A DNA stretch of 64,000 nucleotides from Cronobacter muytjensii ATCC 51329 (GCF_001277195.1 NZ_CP012268.1:2170001-2234000); one strand, 5' to 3'; shown: positions 8,557-17,229, numbered from the stretch's first letter. The notes: generated from the letters alone by a model not told the origin. Program-made: numbers and translations.

Positions 8557-8754
8557 ATGCAAATAGTAGATCCAGATCACACTTACAAACAGTCAAATTA
8601 TTTGTCGACCGACGTCAAAGAAACTGAACTGACACGTAACGCGCTGAATGAAAAGCGATTGCTGAAAAAGGTGCGCGAGGATGTAAAGACACGCATTGCT
8701 AAAAAACGAGAAAGAAAGCGAGGAATAAAAAAGGCTGGCAGCGCCAGCCTTTAG
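8557..8754 (+). CDS. possible small basic protein (doubtful)
   Basis: A 65-codon frame whose middle is a highly charged amphipathic helix (ELTRNALNEKRLLKKVRE, then KKRERKRG). Composition favours a real protein. Against it, no ribosome site is visible and its last codons run through the hairpin that terminates ydiY from the other side. Kept with low confidence. Confidence 0.3.
   Translation: MQIVDPDHTYKQSNYLSTDVKETELTRNALNEKRLLKKVREDVKTRIAKKRERKRGIKKAGSASL
8722..8752 (-). terminator. ydiY terminator
   Basis: The hairpin AAAGGCTGGC/GCCAGCCTTT with a three-base loop is followed on the minus strand by TTTTTTATTCC. Confidence 0.85.
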
Positions 8755-8774
8755 CATTATCTGCGTAAGCGCCC

Positions 8775-9533
8775 TTACATGCGGTAACCCAGCGTCACAG
8801 AGGTGCGGGTATCGGTATGATCCGGTGCGCTAGACGGCGGATTGGAGTTCCAGGTCACGTTATAGGCGACTTTCAGCCCAAAATGCTCGTTGATAGCCAC
8901 GTCCAGCGCCGTTTCGGAGTTGACGTTGGTATCTTCGGAGCCGAACACGGAAACACCCTGCGTGAACTTCGTGTTGTCGGTCAGTTGCCAGGTGTAGATG
9001 CCGGACGCGTAGCCCAGGCCCTGGGTTTTGGTTTCGCCGTTGGTGTACTCGTCATAACGGATACCCGGACCAAATTCCACGCGCAGGCTATGAACCGGCC
9101 CGTTCAGGAACTGGCGACCATAACCGATGGTCGCCACGTCGCGCTCGCGATAGCCGTTATAACGGTCCGTCAGCCAGCTCGCCTGGCCAAACAGATAGTC
9201 ATAATCGGTAACGTTCACACGGCTACGTCCGCCCACCGCATATTTCTCGGAAGAGCGTTCGTCGTTAGAAGAGGTATTGCTGGCGTTGCCCCACAGCGAC
9301 CATGCCGTAGTGTTGCCATACCAGGTCAGGTTGCTGTCAGCCGTTAAGGAAGAACTTTTGGTATTACCGGTTTGCGCCAGGTAACCCGCATTCAGATTAC
9401 CTTCGAACGGTTTTTTCGCGGTGGAAGGATCGTCCATGACAGTAAAAACGGAATTATCAGCCATCGCGTGCTGGCTCAGCAGCGCGCCACCCGCCAGCAG
9501 CATTGCCAGGGGTACTGTCTTAAAAAGCTTCAT
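8775..9533 (-). CDS. ydiY: DUF481 outer-membrane beta-barrel protein YdiY
   Basis: A predicted outer-membrane protein of unknown function, acid-inducible in E. coli. A signal peptide (cleavage near QHAMA/DNSVF) is followed by DUF481 beta-strand repeats (NLNAGYLAQTGNTKSSSLTA, then strands rich in alternating aromatic residues) and the terminal strand TSVTLGYRM ending in an aromatic-x-x pattern. The inner ATG MKLFKTVPLAM gives 252 residues, which is the length of E. coli YdiY as I recall it, and is preferred to an ATG six codons upstream. It lies divergent from pfkB, exactly as in E. coli. Confidence 0.93.
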   Translation of the reverse strand: MKLFKTVPLAMLLAGGALLSQHAMADNSVFTVMDDPSTAKKPFEGNLNAGYLAQTGNTKSSSLTADSNLTWYGNTTAWSLWGNASNTSSNDERSSEKYAVGGRSRVNVTDYDYLFGQASWLTDRYNGYRERDVATIGYGRQFLNGPVHSLRVEFGPGIRYDEYTNGETKTQGLGYASGIYTWQLTDNTKFTQGVSVFGSEDTNVNSETALDVAINEHFGLKVAYNVTWNSNPPSSAPDHTDTRTSVTLGYRM

Positions 9534-9827
9534 GTTGATTTTCAGGTCCATACAACAAAAAAAAGGACCATTACGGTCCCGTAACTTTTTCTCTGGATCA
9601 ATAAAATCCGCCCATAGAAAGGTAACGAATTATAAAAAGAGCCTTCTGGCTTAGCAATGAATTCCTTTCGACATTTAAGAATAAGCGCACTCTGAAAAAT
9701 ACCTTTTTATTTATAAAGACCGCCCGTCCGATTTAAATCGGGAGATATGTAAAATCAGCACGTTATTCACCCACCGTCTGGCTGACGGGTGCTACGCTTA
9801 GGGCAGCTCATAAAAAATGGAGGCGAT

Positions 9828-10757
9828 ATGGTACGTATTTATACGCTGACGCTGGCGCCCTCGCTCGACAGCGCTACGCTCACGCCGCAAATTTACCCGG
9901 AAGGGAAGCTGCGCTGTAGCGCCCCGGTGTTTGAGCCGGGCGGCGGCGGCATTAACGTCGCGCGCGCTATTGTTCATCTGGGCGGCAGCGCGACTGCCCT
10001 CTTCCCGGCTGGCGGCGCGACGGGCGAGCATCTGGTTGCGCTCCTTAACGACGAACAGGTCGCGGCAGACACGGTCTCTGCCCGCGACTGGACGCGCCAG
10101 AACCTTCATGTGCACGTGGAGTCGAGCGGCGAGCAGTACCGCTTCGTTATGCCGGGCGCCACGATCACCGATGACGAATTCCGTCAGCTTGAAGAAAAAG
10201 TGTTGGCCATTGAGGCCGGGGCTATCCTGGTCATCAGCGGCAGTCTGCCGCCCGGCGTCAGCGTCGAGAAACTCCAGCAACTGATTAAAGCGGCCCGCCA
10301 GCAGGGCATTCGCCTGATTATCGACAGTTCCGGCGATGCGCTGGCCGCCGCGCTGGAGGTGGGCGATATCGAGCTGGTGAAACCGAACCAGAAAGAGCTG
10401 GCGGCGCTCGTGAAGCGTTCACTGAGCGCGCCGGATGACGTGCGTCAGGCCGCGATGGAGCTGGTGCAGCAGGGCAAAGCCCGCCGCGTCGTGGTGTCGC
10501 TGGGGCCGCAGGGCGCGCTCGGCGTGGACGGCAGCGACTGTGTCCAGGTCGTGCCGCCGCCGATGAAAAGCCAGAGCACCGTCGGTGCGGGCGACAGCAT
10601 GGTCGGCGCGATGACGCTGCGCCTCGCGCAGGACGCGCCGCTGCTTGATATGGTGCGTTACGGCGTGGCCGCTGGCAGCGCCGCCACCATCAATCAGGGC
10701 ACGCGGCTCTGCTCGCAGGAAAATACCGAGCGCATCTACCACTGGCTTACACGCTGA
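9828..10757 (+). CDS. pfkB: 6-phosphofructokinase II
   Basis: Phosphorylates fructose 6-phosphate (and tagatose 6-phosphate) in the cytoplasm. It belongs to the PfkB/ribokinase family and is unrelated to PfkA. The 309 residues carry ribokinase signature 1 (EPGGGGINVARA, residues 36-47), the SGSLPPGV segment, and signature 2 with the anion hole and catalytic Asp256 (STVGAGDSMVGAM). GGAGG four bases before ATG fixes the start and removes 13 upstream codons. It is followed closely by ydiZ and yniA, as in E. coli. Confidence 0.98.
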   Translation: MVRIYTLTLAPSLDSATLTPQIYPEGKLRCSAPVFEPGGGGINVARAIVHLGGSATALFPAGGATGEHLVALLNDEQVAADTVSARDWTRQNLHVHVESSGEQYRFVMPGATITDDEFRQLEEKVLAIEAGAILVISGSLPPGVSVEKLQQLIKAARQQGIRLIIDSSGDALAAALEVGDIELVKPNQKELAALVKRSLSAPDDVRQAAMELVQQGKARRVVVSLGPQGALGVDGSDCVQVVPPPMKSQSTVGAGDSMVGAMTLRLAQDAPLLDMVRYGVAAGSAATINQGTRLCSQENTERIYHWLTR

Positions 10758-10764
10758 TATTCCG

Positions 10765-10790
10765 GCCAGCCCGTCGGGCTGGCATTTCAC
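10765..10790 (+). terminator. pfkB hairpin, partial terminator
   Basis: The perfect stem GCCAGCCC/GGGCTGGC with a three-base loop is followed by ATTTCACTCT. The poor T-tract and the short gap to ydiZ suggest attenuation rather than a full stop. Confidence 0.5.
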
Positions 10791-10809
10791 TCTGACAATG
10801 AGGTTCGCC

Positions 10810-11106
10810 ATGAGTAATGGAGAAGTGACCCGCTATGTCGTCACCGTAAAGTTTCATGAAAAAAGCCTGACCGATATTAACGAGCTCAATAATCACCTGA
10901 CGCGCGGCGGCTTTCTGCTGACGCTCGCCGACGACGATGGGAAAATCCACGAGCTCGGCACCAACACATTCGGCCTGGTGAGCGCGCTCAGTAAAGACGA
11001 CGTGCATGACCTCGCGCAGGGGCTTGGCGAAGCGGCGCTTGGCCAGCAGCCTGAAGTGAACGTTGTGACATTCGACGACTGGCTGCGCGACAGCGCCCTC
11101 TCTTAG
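10810..11106 (+). CDS. ydiZ: GhoS-like small protein YdiZ
   Basis: A 98-residue protein of the GhoS/YdiZ family (DUF2622), which has a Cas2-like ferredoxin fold. GhoS itself is an endoribonuclease antitoxin that cuts ghoT mRNA. Family features are the opening strand RYVVTVKFHEK, the central LTLADDDGKIHELGTNTFGL and the closing NVVTFDDWLRD, which align by eye with GhoS YVVSF..., VADEYGIPRQLNENSF and IMTVDDYFRQ. GAGG six bases upstream sets the start. No GhoT-like small membrane toxin lies next to it. Catalytic activity is untested in this position. Confidence 0.85.
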   Translation: MSNGEVTRYVVTVKFHEKSLTDINELNNHLTRGGFLLTLADDDGKIHELGTNTFGLVSALSKDDVHDLAQGLGEAALGQQPEVNVVTFDDWLRDSALS

Positions 11107-11202
11107 CGCCATTGCACACGGCAGGTTGTGCGTCCGCGCAGATTTTCAGGCGCGCGGGCGCGTTAAGCTGACTTTCTTGACGGGAAACCTGGGAGAGTAA
11201 TC

Positions 11203-12063
11203 ATGTGGCATGCCATTACGCGTTTGTTAAACGAACAGCTGGGCGCCGGTGAAATCCGCCAGCGAACCGAACTGCCGGGCGGCGAAATCCATGCCGCATG
11301 GCGTATCCACTGGGCCGGACGCGATATTTTCGTCAAATGCGATGATGTCACGCTGCTGCCCTGCTTCACCGCAGAAGCCGATCAGCTTAACCTGCTGGCG
11401 CGCAGTAAAACGGTCACGGTGCCAGACGTTATCGGCGTCGGCAGCGATCGTGAATACAGTTTTCTGCTGCTGGAGTATCTGCCTCCCAAACCGCTCGACG
11501 CCCACAACGCCTTTCTGCTCGGCCAGCAACTGGCGCGCCTGCACCAGTGGAGCGAACAGCCGCAGTACGGTCTGGATTACGACAACACGCTCTCCACCAC
11601 GCCGCAGCCCAACGCCTGGCAGCGGCGCTGGGCGCGCTTTTTCGCTGAGCAGCGCATCGGCTGGCAGCTTGAGCTGGCGGCGGAAAAAGGCATGGAATTC
11701 GGCGATATCGACCGCATCGTCGACGCCGTCCATCAACAGCTCGTCTCCCACCAGCCCGCGCCTTCGCTGCTTCACGGCGACTTATGGTCCGGCAACTGCG
11801 CGCTGGGGCCAGATGGCCCCTATATTTTCGATCCGGCCTGTTACTGGGGCGATCGCGAATGCGATCTGGCGATGCTGCCGCTCCATCCGGAACAGCCGCC
11901 GCAAATTTACGACGGCTATCAGTCAGTGATGCCGCTGCCCGCCGGTTTTCTGGAGCGCCAGCCGCTCTATCAGCTCTACACCCTGCTCAACCGCGCGACG
12001 CTCTTCGGCGGCCAGCATCTGGTCGCCGCGCAAAAGGCGCTAACACAGGTCGTGGGAGTATAA
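11203..12063 (+). CDS. yniA: fructosamine kinase family protein YniA
   Basis: 286 residues of the fructosamine/ketosamine-3-kinase (APH-like) fold. It is thought to phosphorylate glycated amines as a step in protein deglycation, but the substrate is not settled for this clade. The catalytic loop HGDLWSGN (about 192-199) holds the catalytic Asp, and the metal-binding motif appears as IFDPACYWGDRECDLAM. A GGGAGAG ribosome site precedes the ATG. The gene is convergent with yniB. Confidence 0.93.
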   Translation: MWHAITRLLNEQLGAGEIRQRTELPGGEIHAAWRIHWAGRDIFVKCDDVTLLPCFTAEADQLNLLARSKTVTVPDVIGVGSDREYSFLLLEYLPPKPLDAHNAFLLGQQLARLHQWSEQPQYGLDYDNTLSTTPQPNAWQRRWARFFAEQRIGWQLELAAEKGMEFGDIDRIVDAVHQQLVSHQPAPSLLHGDLWSGNCALGPDGPYIFDPACYWGDRECDLAMLPLHPEQPPQIYDGYQSVMPLPAGFLERQPLYQLYTLLNRATLFGGQHLVAAQKALTQVVGV

Positions 12064-12090
12064 AAGACGCGCGCCGCGGCGCGCGTAAGC
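12064..12090 (-). terminator. yniA/yniB convergent terminator
   Basis: The 20-base perfect palindrome ACGCGCGCCG/CGGCGCGCGT at 12067-12086 is followed on the minus strand by TCTTTTATA. It probably serves yniB mainly. Confidence 0.65.
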
Positions 12091-12092
12091 TC

Positions 12093-12629
12093 TTACAGGA
12101 ACCCGAGAAGGGAGAAAAACAGATAGCCCAACACCAGCACAATCACCGGCAGGACATACAGCGGGAAAATTTGCAGGAAAATCGTGTGGCGCGGCACCAC
12201 AACGCGCGACTCCAGCGCCTCGCGGCTCAGGCCGTCGTCGCCTTTGGCGCGCTCAAGAATCAGGCTGTCTTCGATATGTTCGCGCAGAAAACGCGCCTGA
12301 CGGCACATCCGCGCGCCGGACGCCTGTAACGCCAGACCAACAAAAATCAGAATATAGATAACCCAGAAACCGATATTGGCGTGACGCGCGAAATCGGGCT
12401 GCGGCGAGTTGTACCAGAAGAAATTCAGGAACGGCGTGTTAAAACGCACCATCTCTATCATCACATGCGCGAAATCCAGCATCACGGCGTTAATACCCGG
12501 CTGCTTTTCGCTGTGCTCATACATAAACTTCAGTACGGAGATAATCGTCGAGAGCGTGGCAGGAATAAAAATCACCCATCCGGCGATGCGTTTTAAGACA
12601 CCAATGCGTCCAGCTTGTTGATACGTCAT
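12093..12629 (-). CDS. yniB: inner-membrane protein YniB
   Basis: A 178-residue membrane protein of unknown function conserved in enterobacteria. Hydrophobic segments lie at about residues 14-35, 87-104 and 150-176, with a charged cytoplasmic stretch between the last two (RQARFLREHIEDSLILERAK). An upstream ribosome site AAGGGGAAAGC supports the start MTYQQAGRIGV. Its place between yniA and hxpB is the same as in E. coli. Confidence 0.92.
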   Translation of the reverse strand: MTYQQAGRIGVLKRIAGWVIFIPATLSTIISVLKFMYEHSEKQPGINAVMLDFAHVMIEMVRFNTPFLNFFWYNSPQPDFARHANIGFWVIYILIFVGLALQASGARMCRQARFLREHIEDSLILERAKGDDGLSREALESRVVVPRHTIFLQIFPLYVLPVIVLVLGYLFFSLLGFL

Positions 12630-12788
12630 GCTTTCCCCTTGATAGCGACGCGACAGATTCGCCTAAGTTTACCCCGTGAGGCGCCTTTTCGCCTGAACTT
12701 TCCGGCGCGTGACAGGAAAGCGGTAGCCATAACGCGCTTTTCCGGCTATTGATTATCCTTTCCCGCGAAAAATAAGGAGTGACAGACG

Positions 12789-13457
12789 ATGTCTTCACCG
12801 CGACAGATCCTCGCCGCTATTTTTGATATGGATGGTTTACTGATCGATTCCGAGCCGCTCTGGGATCAGGCCGAGCTTGAAGTGATGGCGACGCTTGGCG
12901 TCGACACCTCCCGCCGCCATGAGCTGCCCGACACGCTGGGGCTGCGCATTGATCTGGTGGTTGAGCTGTGGTTCGCGCAGCAGCCGTGGAACGGCCCGTC
13001 GGTTGCGGAAGTGACACAGCGCATTATCACCCGCGCGATAACGTTGGTGGAAGAAAAACGGCCGCTGCTGCCGGGCGTGGCCGATGCCATTGCATTGTGT
13101 AAAGCGCAGGGGCTGAAAGTGGGACTCGCCTCCGCCTCGCCGCTGCATATGCTGGAGCGCGTGCTCACGCTTTTCGATCTGCGCGAGCAGTTCGACGTGC
13201 TTGCCTCCGCCGAACATCTGCCTTACAGCAAGCCGCACCCGCAGGTTTATCTGGACGCCGCGGCGAAGCTTGGCGTCGATCCGCTCTGCTGCGTGACGCT
13301 GGAAGACTCCGTGAACGGCATGATCGCCACAAAAGCGGCGCGGATGCGCTCCATCGTCGTGCCCGCCGAAGAAAACCGCGCCGACGCGCGCTGGGCGCTG
13401 GCGAACGTGCGGCTCAATTCACTGACGGAACTCGAACCCTGGCATCTGCTTGGCTAA
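12789..13457 (+). CDS. hxpB: hexitol phosphatase B / 2-deoxyglucose-6-phosphatase
   Basis: Cytoplasmic HAD-superfamily phosphatase (formerly YniC) acting on sugar phosphates such as 2-deoxyglucose 6-phosphate and hexitol phosphates. Motif I is FDMDGLLIDSEP with the nucleophile Asp13 and acid/base Asp15. Motif II is GLASASP, motif III the Lys in YSKPHPQVY, and motif IV LEDSVNG. The alpha-helical C1 cap lies between about residues 20 and 90. The start has AATAAGGAG upstream. A dyad terminator follows. Confidence 0.96.
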   Translation: MSSPRQILAAIFDMDGLLIDSEPLWDQAELEVMATLGVDTSRRHELPDTLGLRIDLVVELWFAQQPWNGPSVAEVTQRIITRAITLVEEKRPLLPGVADAIALCKAQGLKVGLASASPLHMLERVLTLFDLREQFDVLASAEHLPYSKPHPQVYLDAAAKLGVDPLCCVTLEDSVNGMIATKAARMRSIVVPAEENRADARWALANVRLNSLTELEPWHLLG

Positions 13458-13463
13458 CCCTCT

Positions 13464-13497
13464 TTTACCGCTGCCGTCCGGCGGCGGTTTCACTTTA
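13464..13497 (+). terminator. hxpB terminator
   Basis: The stem ACCGCTGCC/GGCGGCGGT (one G-U pair) with loop GTCC is followed by TTTCACTTT. Confidence 0.65.
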
Positions 13498-13527
13498 TGC
13501 CCGCCAGAAACCGCCCGCCGTCATATT

Positions 13528-13546
13528 TTTAAAACAGGGTTTCATT
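13528..13546. promoter_or_regulatory. KdgR-type operator upstream of kduD
   Basis: Read on the minus strand the site is AATGAAACCCTGTTTTAAA, an imperfect palindrome very close to the KdgR consensus (AATGAAAC..TGTTTTATT). It lies 96 bases before the kduD start. KdgR is the known repressor of pectin and hexuronate catabolic genes including kduD. Confidence 0.7.
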
Positions 13547-13641
13547 CAGCTTTGTCTTTTTGTTCACCGACTCCTATCATTGCTGTGAATGCGAAAGGGA
13601 GATCTCCCTGCGCGCGTAGATGAGCCAAAGAGGAACGGAAG

Positions 13642-14397
13642 ATGCTGGATAAATTCTCGCTTGCCGGAAAAGTGGCGATGGTAACCGGATGCAATACCGG
13701 GCTGGGACAGGGCATGGCGCTCGGGCTCGCCGCCGCCGGGTGCGATATCGCGGGCGTGAGCCGCAGTCCGGCGCTTGAGACCGCCGCCAAAGTGCATGCG
13801 CTCGGCCGCCGCTTTGTCGCCATCGAGGCGGATCTCGCCTGCGCGCCGCCGCAGGCGCTCGTCACGCAGACGCTCGACGCGCTCGGCCGGATCGATATTC
13901 TGGTGAATAACGCCGGGATTATCCGGCGCGAAGACGCGCTGAATTTCAGCGAGCGGGACTGGGATGACGTGATGGATCTCAATCTCAAAGCGCTATTTTT
14001 CCTCTCGCAGGCCGTCGCGAAACAGTTCATCGCCCAGGGTGGCGGCGGCAAAATCATTAATATCGCCTCAATGCTCTCTTTCCAGGGCGGCATCCGCGTG
14101 CCTTCTTACACCGCATCGAAAAGCGGCGTGCTTGGCCTCACCCGCCTGCTCGCCAACGAATGGGCGCCATACGGGATTAACGTTAACGGCATCGCGCCGG
14201 GGTATATGGCAACCAATAACACCCAGGCGCTGCGCGAAGATGCCGACCGTAATGAGGAAATTCTGGCGCGCATTCCGGCGGGACGCTGGGGAAAACCGGA
14301 GGATCTCCAGGGGCCGGTGATTTTTCTCGCCTCGGCAGCGTCCGATTACGTTAACGGCTACACCCTGGCGGTGGACGGCGGCTGGCTCGCCCGTTAG
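13642..14397 (+). CDS. kduD: 2-dehydro-3-deoxy-D-gluconate 5-dehydrogenase
   Basis: NAD-dependent short-chain dehydrogenase interconverting 2,5-diketo-3-deoxygluconate and KDG in the breakdown of pectin and unsaturated uronates. The 251 residues match KduD closely: the cofactor motif TGCNTGLGQGMALG, NNAG, IRREDALNFSERDWDDVM, catalytic Ser in SMLSFQGG, YTASK (Tyr and Lys of the active site) and the C-terminus VNGYTLAVDGGWLAR. GGAACGGAAG precedes the ATG. The usual partner kduI is not beside it. In E. coli the gene maps elsewhere and hxpB abuts ydjM directly, so kduD sits here as an insertion in otherwise conserved order. Confidence 0.95.
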   Translation: MLDKFSLAGKVAMVTGCNTGLGQGMALGLAAAGCDIAGVSRSPALETAAKVHALGRRFVAIEADLACAPPQALVTQTLDALGRIDILVNNAGIIRREDALNFSERDWDDVMDLNLKALFFLSQAVAKQFIAQGGGGKIINIASMLSFQGGIRVPSYTASKSGVLGLTRLLANEWAPYGINVNGIAPGYMATNNTQALREDADRNEEILARIPAGRWGKPEDLQGPVIFLASAASDYVNGYTLAVDGGWLAR

Positions 14398-14459
14398 CCG
14401 CAAAACGAGGCGTCACGGGGCCTGCGGTGACAAAGTGTTACACCGTCACCACTTTTCTC

Positions 14460-14497
14460 TACTGTATAAAAACCCTATACTGGATAGATTGACAGTC
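14460..14497 (+). promoter_or_regulatory. LexA boxes of ydjM
   Basis: Two overlapping LexA-like sites. One at 14460-14479 has a perfect left half (TACTGTATA) and a poor right half. The other, TACTGGATAGATTGACAGTC at 14478-14497, keeps CTG-N9-ACAG with one change in the left half. E. coli ydjM is an established LexA target. Confidence 0.7.
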
Positions 14498-14510
14498 ACA
14501 GGGTTTTATC

Positions 14511-15101
14511 ATGACGGCGGAAGGCCACCTGCTTTTTTCTATAGCCTGCGCGGTATTTGCTAAAAATGCCGAGTTGACCCCTGTGCTGGCGCAGGGTGAC
14601 TGGTGGCATATTATCCCTTCCGCCATTCTCACCTGCCTGCTGCCGGATATCGACCACCCGAAGTCGTTTCTCGGTCAGCGGCTAAAATGGATCTCAAAGC
14701 CCGTGGCGCGTATGTTCGGGCACCGGGGTTTTACGCACAGCCTGCTGGCGGTCTTCGGCGGGCTGACGCTGTTTCTCTTAAAAGTGCCGGAAACCTGGAT
14801 CCTGCCTGCCGACGCGTTACAGGGCCTGGTGCTTGGCTACCTGAGCCATATTCTCGCCGATATGATAACGCCTGCCGGCGTCCCGCTGTTGTGGCCGTGC
14901 CGCTGGCGTTTTCGCCTGCCGCTGCTCTATCCGCAAAAGGGCAATCAGCTGGAGCGGGTGCTGTGCATGGCGCTGTTCGTCTGGGCGGTCTGGATGCCGC
15001 AGAGCATGACCGACAGCAGCGCGATGAAGTGGTCGTCGGCTGCGATTAATTCGCTCCAGAACACCTTCAACCGCTTTATTCATCACCAGATGGAACAGTA
15101 A
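14511..15101 (+). CDS. ydjM: SOS-induced membrane metal-dependent hydrolase YdjM
   Basis: A 196-residue inner-membrane protein of the YdjM/DUF457 family of predicted zinc-dependent hydrolases. Conserved metal-ligand-like motifs are visible: MTAEGHLLFS with an N-terminal His, LLPDIDHPKS, FGHRGFTHSLLAV and GYLSHILADMITPAGV. Hydrophobic segments lie between them. In E. coli it belongs to the LexA regulon, and LexA-like boxes sit just upstream here. The biochemical substrate is unknown. Confidence 0.94.
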   Translation: MTAEGHLLFSIACAVFAKNAELTPVLAQGDWWHIIPSAILTCLLPDIDHPKSFLGQRLKWISKPVARMFGHRGFTHSLLAVFGGLTLFLLKVPETWILPADALQGLVLGYLSHILADMITPAGVPLLWPCRWRFRLPLLYPQKGNQLERVLCMALFVWAVWMPQSMTDSSAMKWSSAAINSLQNTFNRFIHHQMEQ

Positions 15102-15236
15102 ATAAACTGAAATTGCGTTTTGATATAAACCATTCCATTTGGATATAAGGCCCTCTCTTTTGATTCTGATACCCTTTGCGGCATAAAGGCATGCCATTTC
15201 GGCCATGCCGGTTATAAAAAAATCAGGAGAACGGGG

Positions 15237-16628
15237 ATGAATCTTCCACTGATAGCGAACGTTATCGCGTTCGTGGTTCTGCTGCTGTTGCTGGCGCGCA
15301 CGCGCCACACCCAGTGGAGCCTGGCGAAAAAAGTACTGCTCGGTCTGGCGATGGGCGTGGTCTTCGGGCTGGCGCTGCACACGATTTATGGCTCCGACAG
15401 CGAGACGTTGAAAACCTCTATCCAGTGGTTCAACATTGTCGGCAACGGCTATGTGCAACTGCTGCAGATGATCGTCATGCCGCTGGTGTTCGCGATGATC
15501 CTGAGCGCCGTGGCGCGTCTGCATAATGCCTCGTCGCTGGGCAAAATCAGCGTTCTGACCATCGGCACGCTGCTGTTCACGACGCTTATCGCCGCCCTGG
15601 TCGGCGTGCTCGTGACAAACCTCTTCGGCCTGACGGCGGAAGGTCTGGTGCAGGGCAGCGCGGAAACCGCGCGTCTGAACGCCATTCAGACTAACTACGC
15701 CGGTAAAGTTGCCGACCTCACCGTACCGCAGTTGCTGCTCTCCTTCGTACCGAAAAACCCGTTTGCCGATCTTACCGGCGCGAGCCCGACGTCTATCATC
15801 AGCGTGGTGATTTTCGCGGCGTTCCTGGGCGTGGCGGCGCTGAAACTGCTGAAAGACGACGCGCCAAAAGGCGAGCGCGTGCTGGCGGCTATCGACACCC
15901 TGCAAAGCTGGGTAATGAAGCTGGTGCGTCTGGTGATGCAGCTGACCCCGTATGGCGTTCTGGCGTTGATGACCAAAGTGGTGGCGAGCTCAAACCTGCA
16001 GGACATCATTAAGCTCGGCAGCTTTGTGGTCGCCTCTTACCTGGGTCTCGGCATTATGTTCGTGGTGCACGGCGTGCTGCTGGCGGTTAATGGCGTCAGC
16101 CCGCTGCGCTATTTCCGCAAAGTCTGGCCGGTGCTGACGTTCGCCTTCACCAGCCGTTCCAGTGCCGCCAGCATTCCGCTGAATGTGGAAGCGCAGACCC
16201 GTCGTCTGGGCGTCCCGGAGTCTATCGCCTCCTTCGCGGCTTCTTTTGGCGCGACGATTGGCCAGAACGGCTGCGCGGGACTCTACCCGACTATGCTTGC
16301 CGTGATGGTCGCCCCGACTGTGGGCATCAACCCGCTTGACCCGGTGTGGATAGCCACCCTCGTCGGTATCGTGACCTTAAGCTCCGCAGGCGTGGCGGGC
16401 GTGGGCGGCGGCGCGACCTTCGCGGCGCTGATTGTGCTCCCGGCGATGGGCCTGCCGGTCACCCTGGTGGCACTGCTGATCTCCGTCGAACCGCTCATCG
16501 ATATGGGCCGTACCGCGCTCAACGTCAGCGGCTCCATGACCGCCGGCACGCTCACCAGCCAGTGGCTGAAGCAGACGGATAAAACCATTCTGAACAGCGA
16601 CGACGAAGCCGAACTGGCGCACCGTTAA
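15237..16628 (+). CDS. tcyP: L-cystine:cation symporter TcyP
   Basis: Inner-membrane DAACS-family transporter (463 residues, formerly YdjN) that imports cystine and related disulfides with high affinity. Family features are [18 protein letters not shown], the serine-rich re-entrant loop [15 protein letters not shown] and the second hairpin/helix [28 protein letters not shown] precedes the ATG. In E. coli the gene is CysB-dependent. The upstream stretch ATAAACCATTCCATTTGG could hold a CysB site, but I cannot assign it with confidence. A small GGCATG/CATGCC hairpin lies in the leader. Confidence 0.96.
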   Translation: MNLPLIANVIAFVVLLLLLARTRHTQWSLAKKVLLGLAMGVVFGLALHTIYGSDSETLKTSIQWFNIVGNGYVQLLQMIVMPLVFAMILSAVARLHNASSLGKISVLTIGTLLFTTLIAALVGVLVTNLFGLTAEGLVQGSAETARLNAIQTNYAGKVADLTVPQLLLSFVPKNPFADLTGASPTSIISVVIFAAFLGVAALKLLKDDAPKGERVLAAIDTLQSWVMKLVRLVMQLTPYGVLALMTKVVASSNLQDIIKLGSFVVASYLGLGIMFVVHGVLLAVNGVSPLRYFRKVWPVLTFAFTSRSSAASIPLNVEAQTRRLGVPESIASFAASFGATIGQNGCAGLYPTMLAVMVAPTVGINPLDPVWIATLVGIVTLSSAGVAGVGGGATFAALIVLPAMGLPVTLVALLISVEPLIDMGRTALNVSGSMTAGTLTSQWLKQTDKTILNSDDEAELAHR

Positions 16629-16647
16629 TCGCGTCATTGATATACCC

Positions 16648-16678
16648 GCAAAAACCGGCCCTGTGGCCGGTTTTTTTA
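16648..16678 (+). terminator. tcyP terminator 1
   Basis: The strong stem AACCGGCC/GGCCGGTT with loop CTGT is followed by seven Ts. Confidence 0.9.
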
Positions 16679-16701
16679 TGCCTGGGGCGCATTCAGGCCA
16701 C

Positions 16702-16733
16702 AAAAAAGCCCGCGCAACGGCGGGCTTTTTTAT
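16702..16733. terminator. second terminator between tcyP and cedA
   Basis: The stem AAAAAAGCCCGC/GGCGGGCTTTTTT with a short loop has A/T tracts on both sides, so it can act in either direction. Confidence 0.85.
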
Positions 16734-16787
16734 GCCTCAGGCGACATCTTTCTTTTGCGCGTCGCGCCGGGCGATGCATTGCGCCCG

Positions 16788-17018
16788 CTATACCTCATCC
16801 TGTTTAAGCTGGTTGGCCCAGCGCTGGGCAGCTTCTGGCGTGCTGAACGCGGGCGAGCGGCGAAAACGATCCCCGGACATCACAAACGCCACATATTTGC
16901 CCTTCAGCACCCAGACATCGTCGAATCCCTCCATGCGATCCGCATGCTCCGGCGGCGCCGGCTCTACGCGTGGGACATAGCTGATAACGGGACGATTCTG
17001 ATGACGAAGTGGTTTCAT
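16788..17018 (-). CDS. cedA: cell division modulator CedA
   Basis: A small DNA- and RNA-polymerase-associated protein that eases division inhibition caused by over-replication in E. coli. The 76 residues match CedA: KPLRHQNRPVISYVPR, EPAPPEH, DDVWVLKGKYVAFVMSGDRF and RSPAFSTPEAAQRWANQLKQ. The start MKPLRHQNRP is taken from the family. A GTG five codons upstream in frame (MNPTLMKPL) is the alternative, and no strong ribosome site separates them. It is divergent from katE, as in E. coli. Confidence 0.93.
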   Translation of the reverse strand: MKPLRHQNRPVISYVPRVEPAPPEHADRMEGFDDVWVLKGKYVAFVMSGDRFRRSPAFSTPEAAQRWANQLKQDEV

Positions 17019-17229
17019 AAGCGTCGGATTCACTGGCTGAAAACAAAAGATAAACCTCTATGATAGCGGATCGCAGGGCGTTGCGTCGCATCCTGCGTGC
17101 GCTGCGCCGTTCATTTGCCGGTTTTTACGCCGTCGCCTTTTCCGCAAGAACTTCAGGCCTGTTCTATAGTTACCTTACATTTCATGCAGCCATCCGACTG
17201 CTTAAGAAAAAGGAAAGGAGACGAGTTCA

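Noticed and set aside
15105..15236. CysB binding site before tcyP
   Set aside because: Expected from E. coli regulation, but the CysB motif is too loose to place by eye.
14817..15905. 362-codon minus-strand open frame across ydjM and tcyP
   Set aside because: Spans two real genes on the other strand and their intergenic promoter region; composition is that of a shadow.
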